The notes under the pieces: model-generated
The model's database searches: none
The model's input: the letters and a program-made list of their open reading frames with translations, nothing else
What the model was told of the DNA's origin: nothing
Translations under genes and position numbers: made by a program
Source of the DNA: Janthinobacterium aquaticum
Lineage (GTDB): Bacteria > Pseudomonadota > Gammaproteobacteria > Burkholderiales > Burkholderiaceae_D
Assembly (NCBI RefSeq): GCF_009208565.1
Contig: NZ_WFLK01000002.1
Location: forward strand, 372,001-436,000
Direction: 5' to 3'
Length of the DNA stretch: 64,000 nt
Shown: positions 19,122 to 29,100 of the stretch, piece by piece
How the letters are laid out: every line of letters begins with the position of its first letter
Numbering within the stretch: position 1 is the stretch's first letter

Positions 19122-21338
19122 ATGATGCCACGCAGTTTGCCGTCCTTTTTGCCGTCCTTTCGTCTTGCCGTCTGTAGCGCCGCTGTCCTGTTTGCGTGGA
19201 ATGTCCAAGCGCAGGAAAAACAGGCCACTGCCGAGCCGCCAGCGCAGTCCGATGCTGGCCCTGTGCAGAAAGTGGAAGTGAAGGGCAGCGGCTACGATCC
19301 GCGCCGCGACGATACGGCCAGCAAGATGGTGGTGACCAGCGAAGAGATTCAAAAGTACGGCGACACCAATGTTACCGATGTGCTGAAGCGCCTGCCCGGC
19401 ATTACCGTCAGCGGCGCGGCCGGGCGTTCGGGCGGCGAGATTCGCATGCGCGGCCTGGGCAGCGGCTATACGCAGATCCTGCTCAACGGTGAACGCGCGC
19501 CGGCCGGCTTTTCGCTCGATACCCTGGCGCCCGAGCTGATCGAACGCATTGAAATCCTGCATGCGGCCAGCGCCGAGTACAGCACCCAGTCGATTGCCGG
19601 CACCATCAATGTGGTGCTGAAAAAGGCGGTCAAGACCGCGCAGCGCGAAGTCAAGCTGGGCGTGCAGCGCAGCAAGGACAGTTTTTCGCCGACCGTCAAC
19701 CTGCAGTTGTCCGACCGCGATGGCAAGTTCTCCTATTCGCTCAGCGGCTCGCTGTATCGTTTCGACTACCACTATGACAATCCGGCGCAGGAACTGGCGT
19801 ATGCGCCCGATGGCCGCCAGGTACTGCAGCGGCGCAGCATGGGCACCGGCGACGGCCGCCCGGAAGGTATCAACCTGGCGCCGCGCCTGAACTGGGTGCT
19901 GGCCGGTGGTGACACGGTGACGGCGCAATTTTTTGTCAACGTCGGGCGCGGCGAGCACCGCAGCGCCAACCGCATCGAGACCGAACTGGGCGCGCGTCCC
20001 GCTTACGATATCGAAGCGATTCAGTCCAGCAACCATAACGCCATCGGGCGCGGCGATGTGACTTGGGTGCACAAGCTGGCAGGCGGCGCAAAACTGGAGC
20101 TCAAGCTCGGTGCCTCGACCGGACGCAATACCTCGGACAGCCGCCAGCGCGGCACGGTCGAGGGCGCCGGGCTGGCGCTGGATCGGCTGATCAATGTCAA
20201 GTCCACCGAGAATGGCGTCAATTCGATCGGTAAATACAGCACACCGCTGGTGCCCGGCCACGCGCTGTCGATGGGCTGGGACACCGGCTACACCAAACGC
20301 GAGGAAAGCCGCTTGCAGCGCGAAACGGCGTTGCCGCTGGCCGGTGCACCGGTCAACAGCGATGAAGGTTTTGATGCGGCCATTCGCCGCCTGGCGCTGT
20401 ACGGCCAGGACGACTGGGAGATTACACCGCGCTGGTCGATGTATGGCGGCGTGCGCTGGGAAGGTATCGAGACGCGCAGCGAGGGCAACAGCTACGATAG
20501 CGTGCGCCAGCGCACCAGCGTGTGGAGCCCGCTGCTGCAGACGCTGTGGAAGCTGCCCGACACCAAGGGCGACCAGGTGCGCCTGGCGCTGACGCGCACC
20601 TACAAGGCGCAGCCCACGTCGAGCCTGATTCCACGCCGCAATACCTCGACCAACAACAGCCAGACCGACCCTGACCGCGAAGGCAATCCGAACCTGCGCC
20701 CTGAGCTGGCGCTGGGTCTGGACATGTCGTATGAGCACTACTGGGCCGAAGGCGCCTTGCTCAGTGCCCGCGCCTCGGCGCGCCGCATCGACGGCTATAC
20801 GCGCCAGGGCCTGCTGCTGATCAACGAGCGCTGGGTTTCCACGCCCGTCAACGACGGCCGTGCCAATACGCAGACGCTGGAGCTGGAAGCGAAGTTCCCG
20901 CTGCGTGCGGTATTGGCCGCGCCGGTGCCGGCGATTGACCTGCGCGCCAGCCTGAGCCGCAACTGGTCGCAGGTCGAGCGCGTGCCTGGGCCCAACAACC
21001 GGCTCGACCAGCAAACGCCGTTCAGCGGCAACCTGGGCATCGATTACAAGACGCCGGACGGCGTGCTGACCACCGGCGGCAGCTTCAATTTCCGCAACGG
21101 CGGCCCGGTGCGCGTGACCGAACTGCAAAGCAGCTATACTTCGCCGCGGCGCGATCTGGACCTGTATGCCTTGTGGAAGTTCAATCCGAAAATCCAGCTG
21201 CGGCTGGCTGCCAGCAATCTGCTGGCGCAGGATTTCCAGAGCGACAGCATCTACAGCGATGCCAGCGGTACGATACGGCGCAACAGCATTTCACCAAGCA
21301 CGCCGCAGGGACGCGCCACGCTGGAAATGAAGTTTTAA
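19122..21338 (+). CDS. TonB-dependent outer-membrane receptor
   Basis: A 738-residue receptor. A signal peptide ends near residue 31 (VLFAWNVQAQ). The plug domain follows (MVVTSEEIQKYGDTNVTDVLKRLPGI, RGLGSGYTQILLNGERAP, SIAGTINVVLKK), then a beta-barrel ending in phenylalanine (LEMKF), as needed for BamA-dependent assembly. The substrate is unknown; no siderophore or cobalamin genes flank it and I see no riboswitch upstream. A 672-codon open frame on the other strand (19110-21128) is a shadow. Confidence 0.93.
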   Translation: MMPRSLPSFLPSFRLAVCSAAVLFAWNVQAQEKQATAEPPAQSDAGPVQKVEVKGSGYDPRRDDTASKMVVTSEEIQKYGDTNVTDVLKRLPGITVSGAAGRSGGEIRMRGLGSGYTQILLNGERAPAGFSLDTLAPELIERIEILHAASAEYSTQSIAGTINVVLKKAVKTAQREVKLGVQRSKDSFSPTVNLQLSDRDGKFSYSLSGSLYRFDYHYDNPAQELAYAPDGRQVLQRRSMGTGDGRPEGINLAPRLNWVLAGGDTVTAQFFVNVGRGEHRSANRIETELGARPAYDIEAIQSSNHNAIGRGDVTWVHKLAGGAKLELKLGASTGRNTSDSRQRGTVEGAGLALDRLINVKSTENGVNSIGKYSTPLVPGHALSMGWDTGYTKREESRLQRETALPLAGAPVNSDEGFDAAIRRLALYGQDDWEITPRWSMYGGVRWEGIETRSEGNSYDSVRQRTSVWSPLLQTLWKLPDTKGDQVRLALTRTYKAQPTSSLIPRRNTSTNNSQTDPDREGNPNLRPELALGLDMSYEHYWAEGALLSARASARRIDGYTRQGLLLINERWVSTPVNDGRANTQTLELEAKFPLRAVLAAPVPAIDLRASLSRNWSQVERVPGPNNRLDQQTPFSGNLGIDYKTPDGVLTTGGSFNFRNGGPVRVTELQSSYTSPRRDLDLYALWKFNPKIQLRLAASNLLAQDFQSDSIYSDASGTIRRNSISPSTPQGRATLEMKF

Positions 21339-21400
21339 AGGGCAGGGTTGCCGTCTGCTGGCCTATAATCGCAGCATTTATTTAGCTGCAAGGTATAGCC

Positions 21401-22642
<1,242 letters not shown>

Positions 22643-22694
22643 GGCGACACGGAACAGCGCTGCACGTATCCCGCAGGTATGCCATGATGCGTGC

Positions 22695-23312
22695 ATGACC
22701 TCGATACCCTTGTTCCCGCTCAATACGGTACTGTATCCCGATGGCTATCTGCCGCTGCAGATCTTCGAGGTGCGCTATCTGGACATGATACGCAACTGCA
22801 TCACCGGCGAGCAGCCGTTTGGCGTGGTGCAATTGCTGGCCGGCGCGGAAGTGCGCAAGCCCGGGCAGCAGGAGACGCTGGCGCCGGTCGGCACGCTGGC
22901 GCGCGTGATGGACTGGGCGGCGCCGCTGTCGGGCCTGCTGCAGATTAAGTGCATGGGCACGCAGCGCTTTCGCGTGCTGTCGAGCGAACAGCTGAAACAT
23001 GGCCTGTGGATGGCCGAAATCGATATGCTGGCGCCCGACCTGCCGGTGCCGATACCGGCCGAACAGCAGAATGTGGCCGACGCGCTGGGCGCGCTGATCC
23101 GCACCTTGCAGGAAGAAAAAATTCCGCTGGACCAGATGCCGTTGCAGCCGCCTTATCGCCTGGACGAGAGCGGCTGGGTGGCCAATCGCTGGTGCGAACT
23201 GCTGTCGCTGACGCCGTTGCAAAAGCAGTTGCTGCTGAGCCAGGATAACGCCGTGCTGCGCCTGGAACTGGTGCAGGACGTGCTGGCCGACAACGGACTA
23301 CTCGATAACTGA
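22695..23312 (+). CDS. Lon N-terminal (substrate-binding) domain protein
   Basis: A 205-residue stand-alone copy of the Lon substrate-binding (PUA-like) domain: IPLFPLNTVLYPDGYLPLQIFEVRYLDM at the N-terminus and GTLARVMDW in the core. It has neither the AAA+ nor the protease domain of Lon. Such proteins are widespread in proteobacteria with undefined function; binding of misfolded or specific proteins is inferred from Lon. It sits 52 bases after the helicase on the same strand and may be read with it. No clear ribosome site is visible. Confidence 0.9.
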   Translation: MTSIPLFPLNTVLYPDGYLPLQIFEVRYLDMIRNCITGEQPFGVVQLLAGAEVRKPGQQETLAPVGTLARVMDWAAPLSGLLQIKCMGTQRFRVLSSEQLKHGLWMAEIDMLAPDLPVPIPAEQQNVADALGALIRTLQEEKIPLDQMPLQPPYRLDESGWVANRWCELLSLTPLQKQLLLSQDNAVLRLELVQDVLADNGLLDN

Positions 23313-23447
23313 CTGTACAATCTTTTGTTTACGTCAAGATGTCGTTGTGCAATTGCAATTTCTGTTGAGAAATACTTTACGCTATGACGCCGCTTCGTTA
23401 AGATAATCACCCTGGCAATAGCGCCAGCATACTCAAGAGAAAACCAG

Positions 23448-24194
23448 ATGGCAAAAGCAAGCGCGGAACAGATCAATGCAGCGATGGACAGCCTGGTAGC
23501 GGAAGGCCAGGCGCTGACGGTACGCGCGCTGCGCGACAAGCTGGGCAATACTGCCTGCCTGGGCACCATCAGTAAACTCCTGCAGCGCCGCAAGGCCGGC
23601 ACCCAGCGCCAGCTTGCTGCAGCGGCGGAACTGTCGCCGGTGCTGCGCCAGGCCATACTCGATTTCGTGGGACAGGAACTGCAGGCCAGTACCAGCTTGC
23701 ATGAAGCGGAAATGAACGACAATCAACAAGAATTGATGGACCTGGCTACGGAGAACGAGCGCCAGCAGGAACAGCTGGACCTGCAGGCCGGTGAGATCGA
23801 GACCCTGCGCGCCGAACTCGAGCGTGAGCGCCAGGTGGCCAACCAGGCCCGTACCGACCTGGCCAAGGCGCAGCTGCGCCTGGAAGGCTTGCCACGCCTG
23901 GAAGAGGCGGCCGAGCAGGCCCGCATGGACCTGGCCAAGGCGCAATTCAAGCTCGAAGGCATTCCACGCCTGGAAGAAGCAGCCGAGCAGGCGCGCACCG
24001 AACTGATCGCCGCCCAGCTCAAGCTGGAAGGCCTGACGCGCGTGGAAACCGAGCTGGCCACCGTGCGACTCGAGCTCGAAGCGGAGCGCGAAGAACTCGG
24101 CGAAACACGCGCCGAACTCGACGAAGAACGTACGCTGCGCATCAAGGCGCAGCAGTTTATTGTCGATCCGATTTTCAAGACGCCGGTCGGATGA
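23448..24194 (+). CDS. KfrA-like DNA-binding coiled-coil protein
   Basis: Residues 1-85 match a KfrA N-terminal DNA-binding domain (INAAMDSLVAEGQALTVRALRDKL, GTISKLLQRRKAG). Residues 90-235 form one long acidic coiled coil containing three near-identical 24-residue units at 134-157, 158-181 and 182-205 (72-base repeats at 23847-24062), each built on LAKAQxxLEGxPRLEEAAEQ. KfrA proteins are plasmid partition accessory proteins and autorepressors that form DNA-bound scaffolds; this one is chromosomal. A perfect palindrome TGCAATTGCA at 23348-23357 could be its operator. Confidence 0.85.
   Translation: MAKASAEQINAAMDSLVAEGQALTVRALRDKLGNTACLGTISKLLQRRKAGTQRQLAAAAELSPVLRQAILDFVGQELQASTSLHEAEMNDNQQELMDLATENERQQEQLDLQAGEIETLRAELERERQVANQARTDLAKAQLRLEGLPRLEEAAEQARMDLAKAQFKLEGIPRLEEAAEQARTELIAAQLKLEGLTRVETELATVRLELEAEREELGETRAELDEERTLRIKAQQFIVDPIFKTPVG
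23847..24062 (+). repeat. Three 72-base tandem coding repeats in the KfrA-like gene
   Basis: Units at 23847-23918, 23919-23990 and 23991-24062 encode 24-residue coiled-coil blocks. The first two differ at few residues; the third is more diverged. The repeat length is a multiple of three, so unit gain or loss would keep the frame. Confidence 0.8.
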
Positions 24195-24201
24195 TATCGA
24201 G

Positions 24202-24546
24202 TTAAACCCGCTGTGCGTATTGCCCGCACAGCCATCCCCAGCCTGCCAGGTTCAGGCCCACCGTCAGCCAGAACGCCGTCTGGAACGATTGCTTGCTGGT
24301 CTTGTGGCGCAGCAGCTGCTGCGCCAGCAGCGCGCCCGGCCAGCCGCATAGCAGCCCCATCAAGAGTAGATTTTTTTCCGGCGTGCGCCAGGCCCGGTTG
24401 CGGGCGGCGCGCTTGTCGATGGCATAGAAGGCAAAGGCGGTGATGCTCATTACGCCGTAGGCGGCAGCGACCAGCAGCGGAACCTGCCACAGCACGCTCG
24501 CTAGCGCGTGGCACAACACGAACAAGGCAATAATGGCGTAGGGCAT
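24202..24546 (-). CDS. DUF1294 small membrane protein
   Basis: A 114-residue protein matching DUF1294: hydrophobic N-terminal helices, the conserved MSITAFAFYAIDKRAARNRAWRTPEKNLL core, then GWPGALLAQQLLRHKTSKQSFQTAFW. Many family members carry an N-terminal cold-shock domain; this one lacks it. The function is unknown. The ATG at 24546 is chosen because the family homology begins there; the frame stays open to 24810 but that part is arginine-rich and without features. It converges on the KfrA-like gene with seven bases between stops. Confidence 0.8.
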   Translation of the reverse strand: MPYAIIALFVLCHALASVLWQVPLLVAAAYGVMSITAFAFYAIDKRAARNRAWRTPEKNLLLMGLLCGWPGALLAQQLLRHKTSKQSFQTAFWLTVGLNLAGWGWLCGQYAQRV

Positions 24547-24699
24547 GCGGCGGGCGGCGTGAGTGGCGGTGCTGCATTGTACGGCGTGGCGCGCCTGCTG
24601 CCTACCTTGTCCATCATGCCTCTGTGTTAAGCGGCGCACCGCGCCAGCGGCTGCGGTGTCGCACAATAAGGCTCTACTCATCACGCGGGAAGGCTCCCA

Positions 24700-25689
24700 G
24701 TGAAACCTCTGATCGTTATCGGCGCATCGGCGGGCGGCGTGGAAGCCCTGTCTGTCATTTTTTCCAGCCTGCCGCCTGACTTTCCGGCGGCGGTGCTGGT
24801 GGTCACCCATATCGGCGCGCGCGACAGCGTGCTGCCTGAACTGCTGGCGAAAACTTCGGCCTTGCCGGTACGCTATGCACGCGACGGCGAACCGCTACTT
24901 GCGGGCCGCATCCTGATCGCGCCACCGGACCAGCATATGCTGGTCACTTCGCTGGACGGGCAAAGCGTGATCGAGCTGACGCGCGGCCCCAAGGAAAACC
25001 ATACGCGCCCGGCCATCGATCCACTGTTTCGTACGGCAGCCGCTGCCGCTGGCGCCAATGTGATCGGGGTCGTGCTGACCGGCTTTCTCGACGATGGTAC
25101 CGCCGGTCTTGCCGCCATCAAAGCCTGCGGCGGCACGGCCATCGTGCAGCAGCCGTCCGAAGCGGTGGCGCCGTCGATGCCGCAAAGCGCCTTGCTCAAT
25201 GTCCAGGTTGACCAGTGCCTGCCGGTAGCGCAGATCGGCCCGGCCTTGCTGGCGCTGGTGATCGGGCGTCAGTCGGCTGCCATTACGTCTGCGATACCCG
25301 AGGTGACGGTGGTGGAAAATCGTTTTGCCAGGGGAGGCGGCGATATGGAAGAGCTGCAGAAAATTGCCACGCCGTCGACCTTTACCTGTCCGGAATGCCA
25401 TGGCGCCCTGTGGGAGTTGCACGCACAGCAGCCCAGGCGTTTTCGCTGCCATACCGGACACAGCTTTACCTCCACCATCCTGGCCGAACTGCAACATGAA
25501 AAGGCCGAGGACGCCATCTGGGCGGCCGTGCGTGCGCTGCAGGAAAAACAGCGCCTGTACGAAAGTCTGGCCGCCAAGGCCACGACCTGGCGCCATGCCG
25601 GTACCGCCATCGATTATGCGGCCAAGGCAGCGCAGGCGCACGAGCAGGCTGAACTGCTACGCAGCGTGCTGCTCAAGGCCGCCGCCTGA
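24700..25689 (+). CDS. Stand-alone CheB-type methylesterase with C-terminal zinc-ribbon-like motif
   Basis: Residues 1-190 are a CheB methylesterase domain with the Ser-His-Asp triad visible in VIGASAGGVEAL, VVTHIG and GFLDDGTAG. There is no receiver domain in front. Residues about 225-255 hold a C-x2-C and C-H-x2-H pattern (FTCPECHGALWE, RFRCHTGHSFT) that may bind zinc, followed by a helical tail. CheB removes methyl groups from chemoreceptor glutamates. Without a receiver it cannot be switched by CheA phosphorylation, so another control is implied. Translation starts at a GTG with GGAAGG six bases upstream. Confidence 0.88.
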   Translation: MKPLIVIGASAGGVEALSVIFSSLPPDFPAAVLVVTHIGARDSVLPELLAKTSALPVRYARDGEPLLAGRILIAPPDQHMLVTSLDGQSVIELTRGPKENHTRPAIDPLFRTAAAAAGANVIGVVLTGFLDDGTAGLAAIKACGGTAIVQQPSEAVAPSMPQSALLNVQVDQCLPVAQIGPALLALVIGRQSAAITSAIPEVTVVENRFARGGGDMEELQKIATPSTFTCPECHGALWELHAQQPRRFRCHTGHSFTSTILAELQHEKAEDAIWAAVRALQEKQRLYESLAAKATTWRHAGTAIDYAAKAAQAHEQAELLRSVLLKAAA

Positions 25690-26024
25690 CCAATGATTGC
25701 CACTGACAGCATTCCACGAGAATGTAAAATATTGCTTGATATCACTGAGCCAGGCAAAGATTTTTGCCATACATTTTATTATCATGCAACTGACTCTGGC
25801 TAGCCGTGGCACGCTTGATCGCGTGAACTGGCTGCATCGCTATCATGGTTTGCAGGCCGCATACAGCAAGGCTTTAGTGGAAAGTAAGCAATCGGCTTGA
25901 AGCCCTGTAGTCCCTCTCCCACCACATATTTCTGCGCGGAATAGCCAGCGCAACCGTTACCAAACATTGTTAAAATTTGTTTACTTTCTTGCTATTCCAG
26001 TAAGGCAGTCAACAAGGGGGCATC
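25690..26024. other. 335-base gap upstream of the fusion-enzyme operon
   Basis: This AT-richer stretch holds no convincing gene. A 67-codon frame at 25697-25900 has no ribosome site and biased, unfamiliar composition. The part near 25960-26000 (TTGTTAAAATTTG, TTTACTTTC, TATTCC) is a plausible promoter zone for the 33-codon ORF and the 1323-residue enzyme, but no clean consensus stands out. Confidence 0.4.
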
Positions 26025-26126
26025 ATGTGCTGGTTTAACCACGTGCGCTTGCAGCTGGCACCGCTCCCGTTGAGCAGTTTCAGGTCGCGCTGGAACGCCC
26101 AGGCAACCAGCGGGGCGGGCATATGA
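26025..26126 (+). CDS. 33-residue ORF translationally coupled to the fusion enzyme
   Basis: ATG at 26025 follows a strong ribosome site (AAGGGGG, 26014-26020). The frame encodes MCWFNHVRLQLAPLPLSS and 15 more residues, and its TGA (26124-26126) overlaps the ATG of the downstream giant gene (26123-26125) in the ATGA arrangement. The downstream gene has no good ribosome site of its own except inside this ORF, so the short ORF probably delivers ribosomes to it. I know no family for it; it may be a leader peptide rather than a working protein. Confidence 0.55.
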   Translation: MCWFNHVRLQLAPLPLSSFRSRWNAQATSGAGI

Positions 26127-29100
26127 ACGCACCGCCGACCAGGCTAGATCAGCCTTCGCCATTTGCCAGTTACTGGCAGGCCGGTTATGAAGGCGCTGAC
26201 CACGTCAATCATGGCGGCGTGCCGCAGGACATGAACCAGTCCAACGGCCACCAGCAGCGTGGCCGCGCCGATTACGCCTTGCTGCAGCAGTTCGGCATCT
26301 GCACGGTGCGTGAATCGATCGGCTGGCGCCTGGCCGAGCAGGACGGCGTAGTTGACCTGCGCTTTCTCGATGAGCGACTGCAAGCGGCGCAGGAGTTCGG
26401 CCTGCAGATCTGCTGGACGTTCTGCCACTATGGCTGGCCAGCCGACATCGATGTCTATGGGCCGCAGTTTGTGTCGCGCTTTGCACGCTTTTGCCGCGCC
26501 TGCGCCGAGTACCTGGCGCCTTATGGCGGCGCCGCGCCGGTCTATTCGCCGATCAATGAACTGTCATTTACCAGCTGGGGCCTGTCGGTGCATATGTTCC
26601 GTTGCAACAATATGCACGATGAGCGCGCCGGCAGCGAAGCCAAGCGCCAGCTGGTGCGTGCCAGTATTGCCGGCAGCGACGCCATCTGGCAGGTCACGCC
26701 CGGCGCGCGCCTGCTGCAGTGCGACCCGCTGATCCATATCGTCGCGCCCGAGGCCATGCCCGAATGGCAGGCGCAGGCAGCAAGCTGGCGGGCAGCGCAG
26801 TACGACGCCTGGGACATGCTGTGCGGGCGCCTTGAACCGGAACTGGGCGGCGCACCGCGCTATCTCGATCTGATCGGCGCCAACTATTACCACGACAACC
26901 AATGGGAATGCGGCAGCAATATGCGCCTGTGGTGGCACCTGGCCGACACGCGCCGCCTGCCGCTACACCAGCTGCTGGTCGAAGTCCACCAGCGCTACGG
27001 GCGGCCGATACTGATCGCCGAAACCAGCCATGTCGGCAGCGGGCGCGGCGCCTGGATACGCGAGATCGCCGCCGAGGCGGCGCTGGCGACCGGGCAGGGC
27101 GTTGATTGCCTGGGCATCTGCCTGTATCCGGCCATCGACCGGCCCGCCTGGGACCAGCCACAGCAGTGGCACCGCAGCGGCTTGTGGGATCTGGCGCACG
27201 AGGCGCCCGACCCACTGCAACGCCAGCTGGTTTTGCCCTATGCGCAGGCGATCACGCAAGCGCAACAGCTCACTGCCAATCTGTGCGAACGCGCGCGCAA
27301 GCAATCGGCCCATCAGGCAAACGAACAACTGTGTGTCAATCTCGACCCACAGGGCAACTCCAGGGAGACCGTCATGCACAACCTTATTGTCTTTAGTCAT
27401 CTGCGCTGGGATTTCGTCTATCAGCGCCCGCAGCAATTACTGACGCGTCTGGCCCAGCATTACCAGGTGATTTTCATTGAAGAGCCGGTGTACGACCCTG
27501 GCCAGGCACGGCTGCAGTCCAGTACGCCGGCGCCGAACGTGACCGTCATCCGGCCGCACACGCCGGTGCATGCGCCCGGCTTTCATGACGAACAGATTCC
27601 CGTGCTGCAGTCGCTGCTCGATGGCTTGCTGCCGGAGCGTTCGGCGCCCATCGTCTGGTTCTATACGCCGATGGCCTTGCCGTTGCTGGCCTGCTTTGAG
27701 CCGGCGCTGGTGGTCTACGACTGCATGGACGAACTGTCGGCCTTCCGCTCGTCACCGCGCCAGTTGCTGCAACGCGAGTCGGCGCTGCTCAACCTGGCCA
27801 GCCTGGTGTTTACCGGCGGACCGAGCCTGTACGAGGCCAAGCGCACCCGCCATGCCCATGTGCATTGCTTTGCCAGCAGCGTCGACGCGATTCATTTTGA
27901 ACAGGCGCTTGACCGCAGCAACGCCCATCCCATGCAGGACCAGCTTGCCCGGCCACGCCTTGGCTACTATGGCGTGATCGACGAGCGGTTCGATGCCGAT
28001 CTGATCGCCGCACTGGCCGACGCCCACCCCGAGTGGCAGATCGTGCTGGTCGGGCCGGTGGTCAAGATCGATGCAGCCACGCTGCCGCAGCGCCACAATA
28101 TCCATTACCTGGGCCAGCAGCCATACCAGGCGCTGCCGCAGTTCCTGGCTGGCTGGGATGTGTGCCTGATGCCGTTTGCACTGAACGAAGCGACGCGCTA
28201 TATCAGCCCGACCAAGGTGCTTGAATACATGGCGGCCGAGCTGCCCATCGTCAGCACGGCGATCCACGACGTGGCCGTGCCTTACGGCGATATCGTGGCC
28301 ATCGGCCGCGACCATGCCGGTTTTATTGCCAGCTGTGAAGCGGCACTGGCGCAGACGCCGCAACAAACTGCCACCATGGCCGGGCGCATGCGCGAGATCG
28401 TCGCCGGTACTTCGTGGGACGCCACCGCCACGCAGATGCACGGCTTGCTGGAACAGGCCTTGCACCAGGGCGCCACTGCCGGCGCGGCCAGCGAGGCCAG
28501 CAACAACCAGACCAGCGACAACCAGGCCAGCGACAGCGCGGCAAGCGCACCGGTGCCGCAGAGCGAAACCGGCAAGGTCAATGCGCTGCGTGCGACCGGC
28601 GCCAGCCAGGCGGTGGACTGCGTGATTATCGGCGGCGGTCCCACCGGCTTGTCGGCCGCCTATCATGGCGACGCCAATACGGTGATGTTTGAGCGCCATG
28701 GCAGCGTGGGCGGCTGGTGCCGGTCGCTGCAGGACGGTGGTTTTACCTTCGATTACGCCGGCCACATCATGTTTTCCAATGACCCCTATGTGCTCAAGCT
28801 GTATGACATCCTGCTCGGCGAGAACCAGCACTGGCAGATGCGCGAAGCCTGGGTCTACAGCAAGGGCGTGCATACGCGCTATCCGTTCCAAGGGGCACTG
28901 TATGGCTTGCCGCCCGAGGTGATCAAGGAATGCATCCTGGGCGCCATCGAGGCGCGCCATGGCGCCAGTGCGGCGCCATCCAGTGCGCCAGTTGTGTGCA
29001 AGGTGCAGCCGCCGGGGCAAAAGCTTCTCGACGACTGCTGCGCCGATGGTGCGGCCATAACGGGGTCGGTCAAACAGGCTGGCGAGGCCAGGGCCGCTTC

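Noticed and set aside
19110..21128. 672-codon open frame opposite the TonB receptor
   Set aside because: It mirrors the receptor's third-codon GC pattern, has no family features and no ribosome site; it is an antisense shadow.
25697..25900. 67-codon ORF in the gap before the fusion enzyme
   Set aside because: No ribosome site, no family resemblance and a composition unlike its neighbours; most likely chance.
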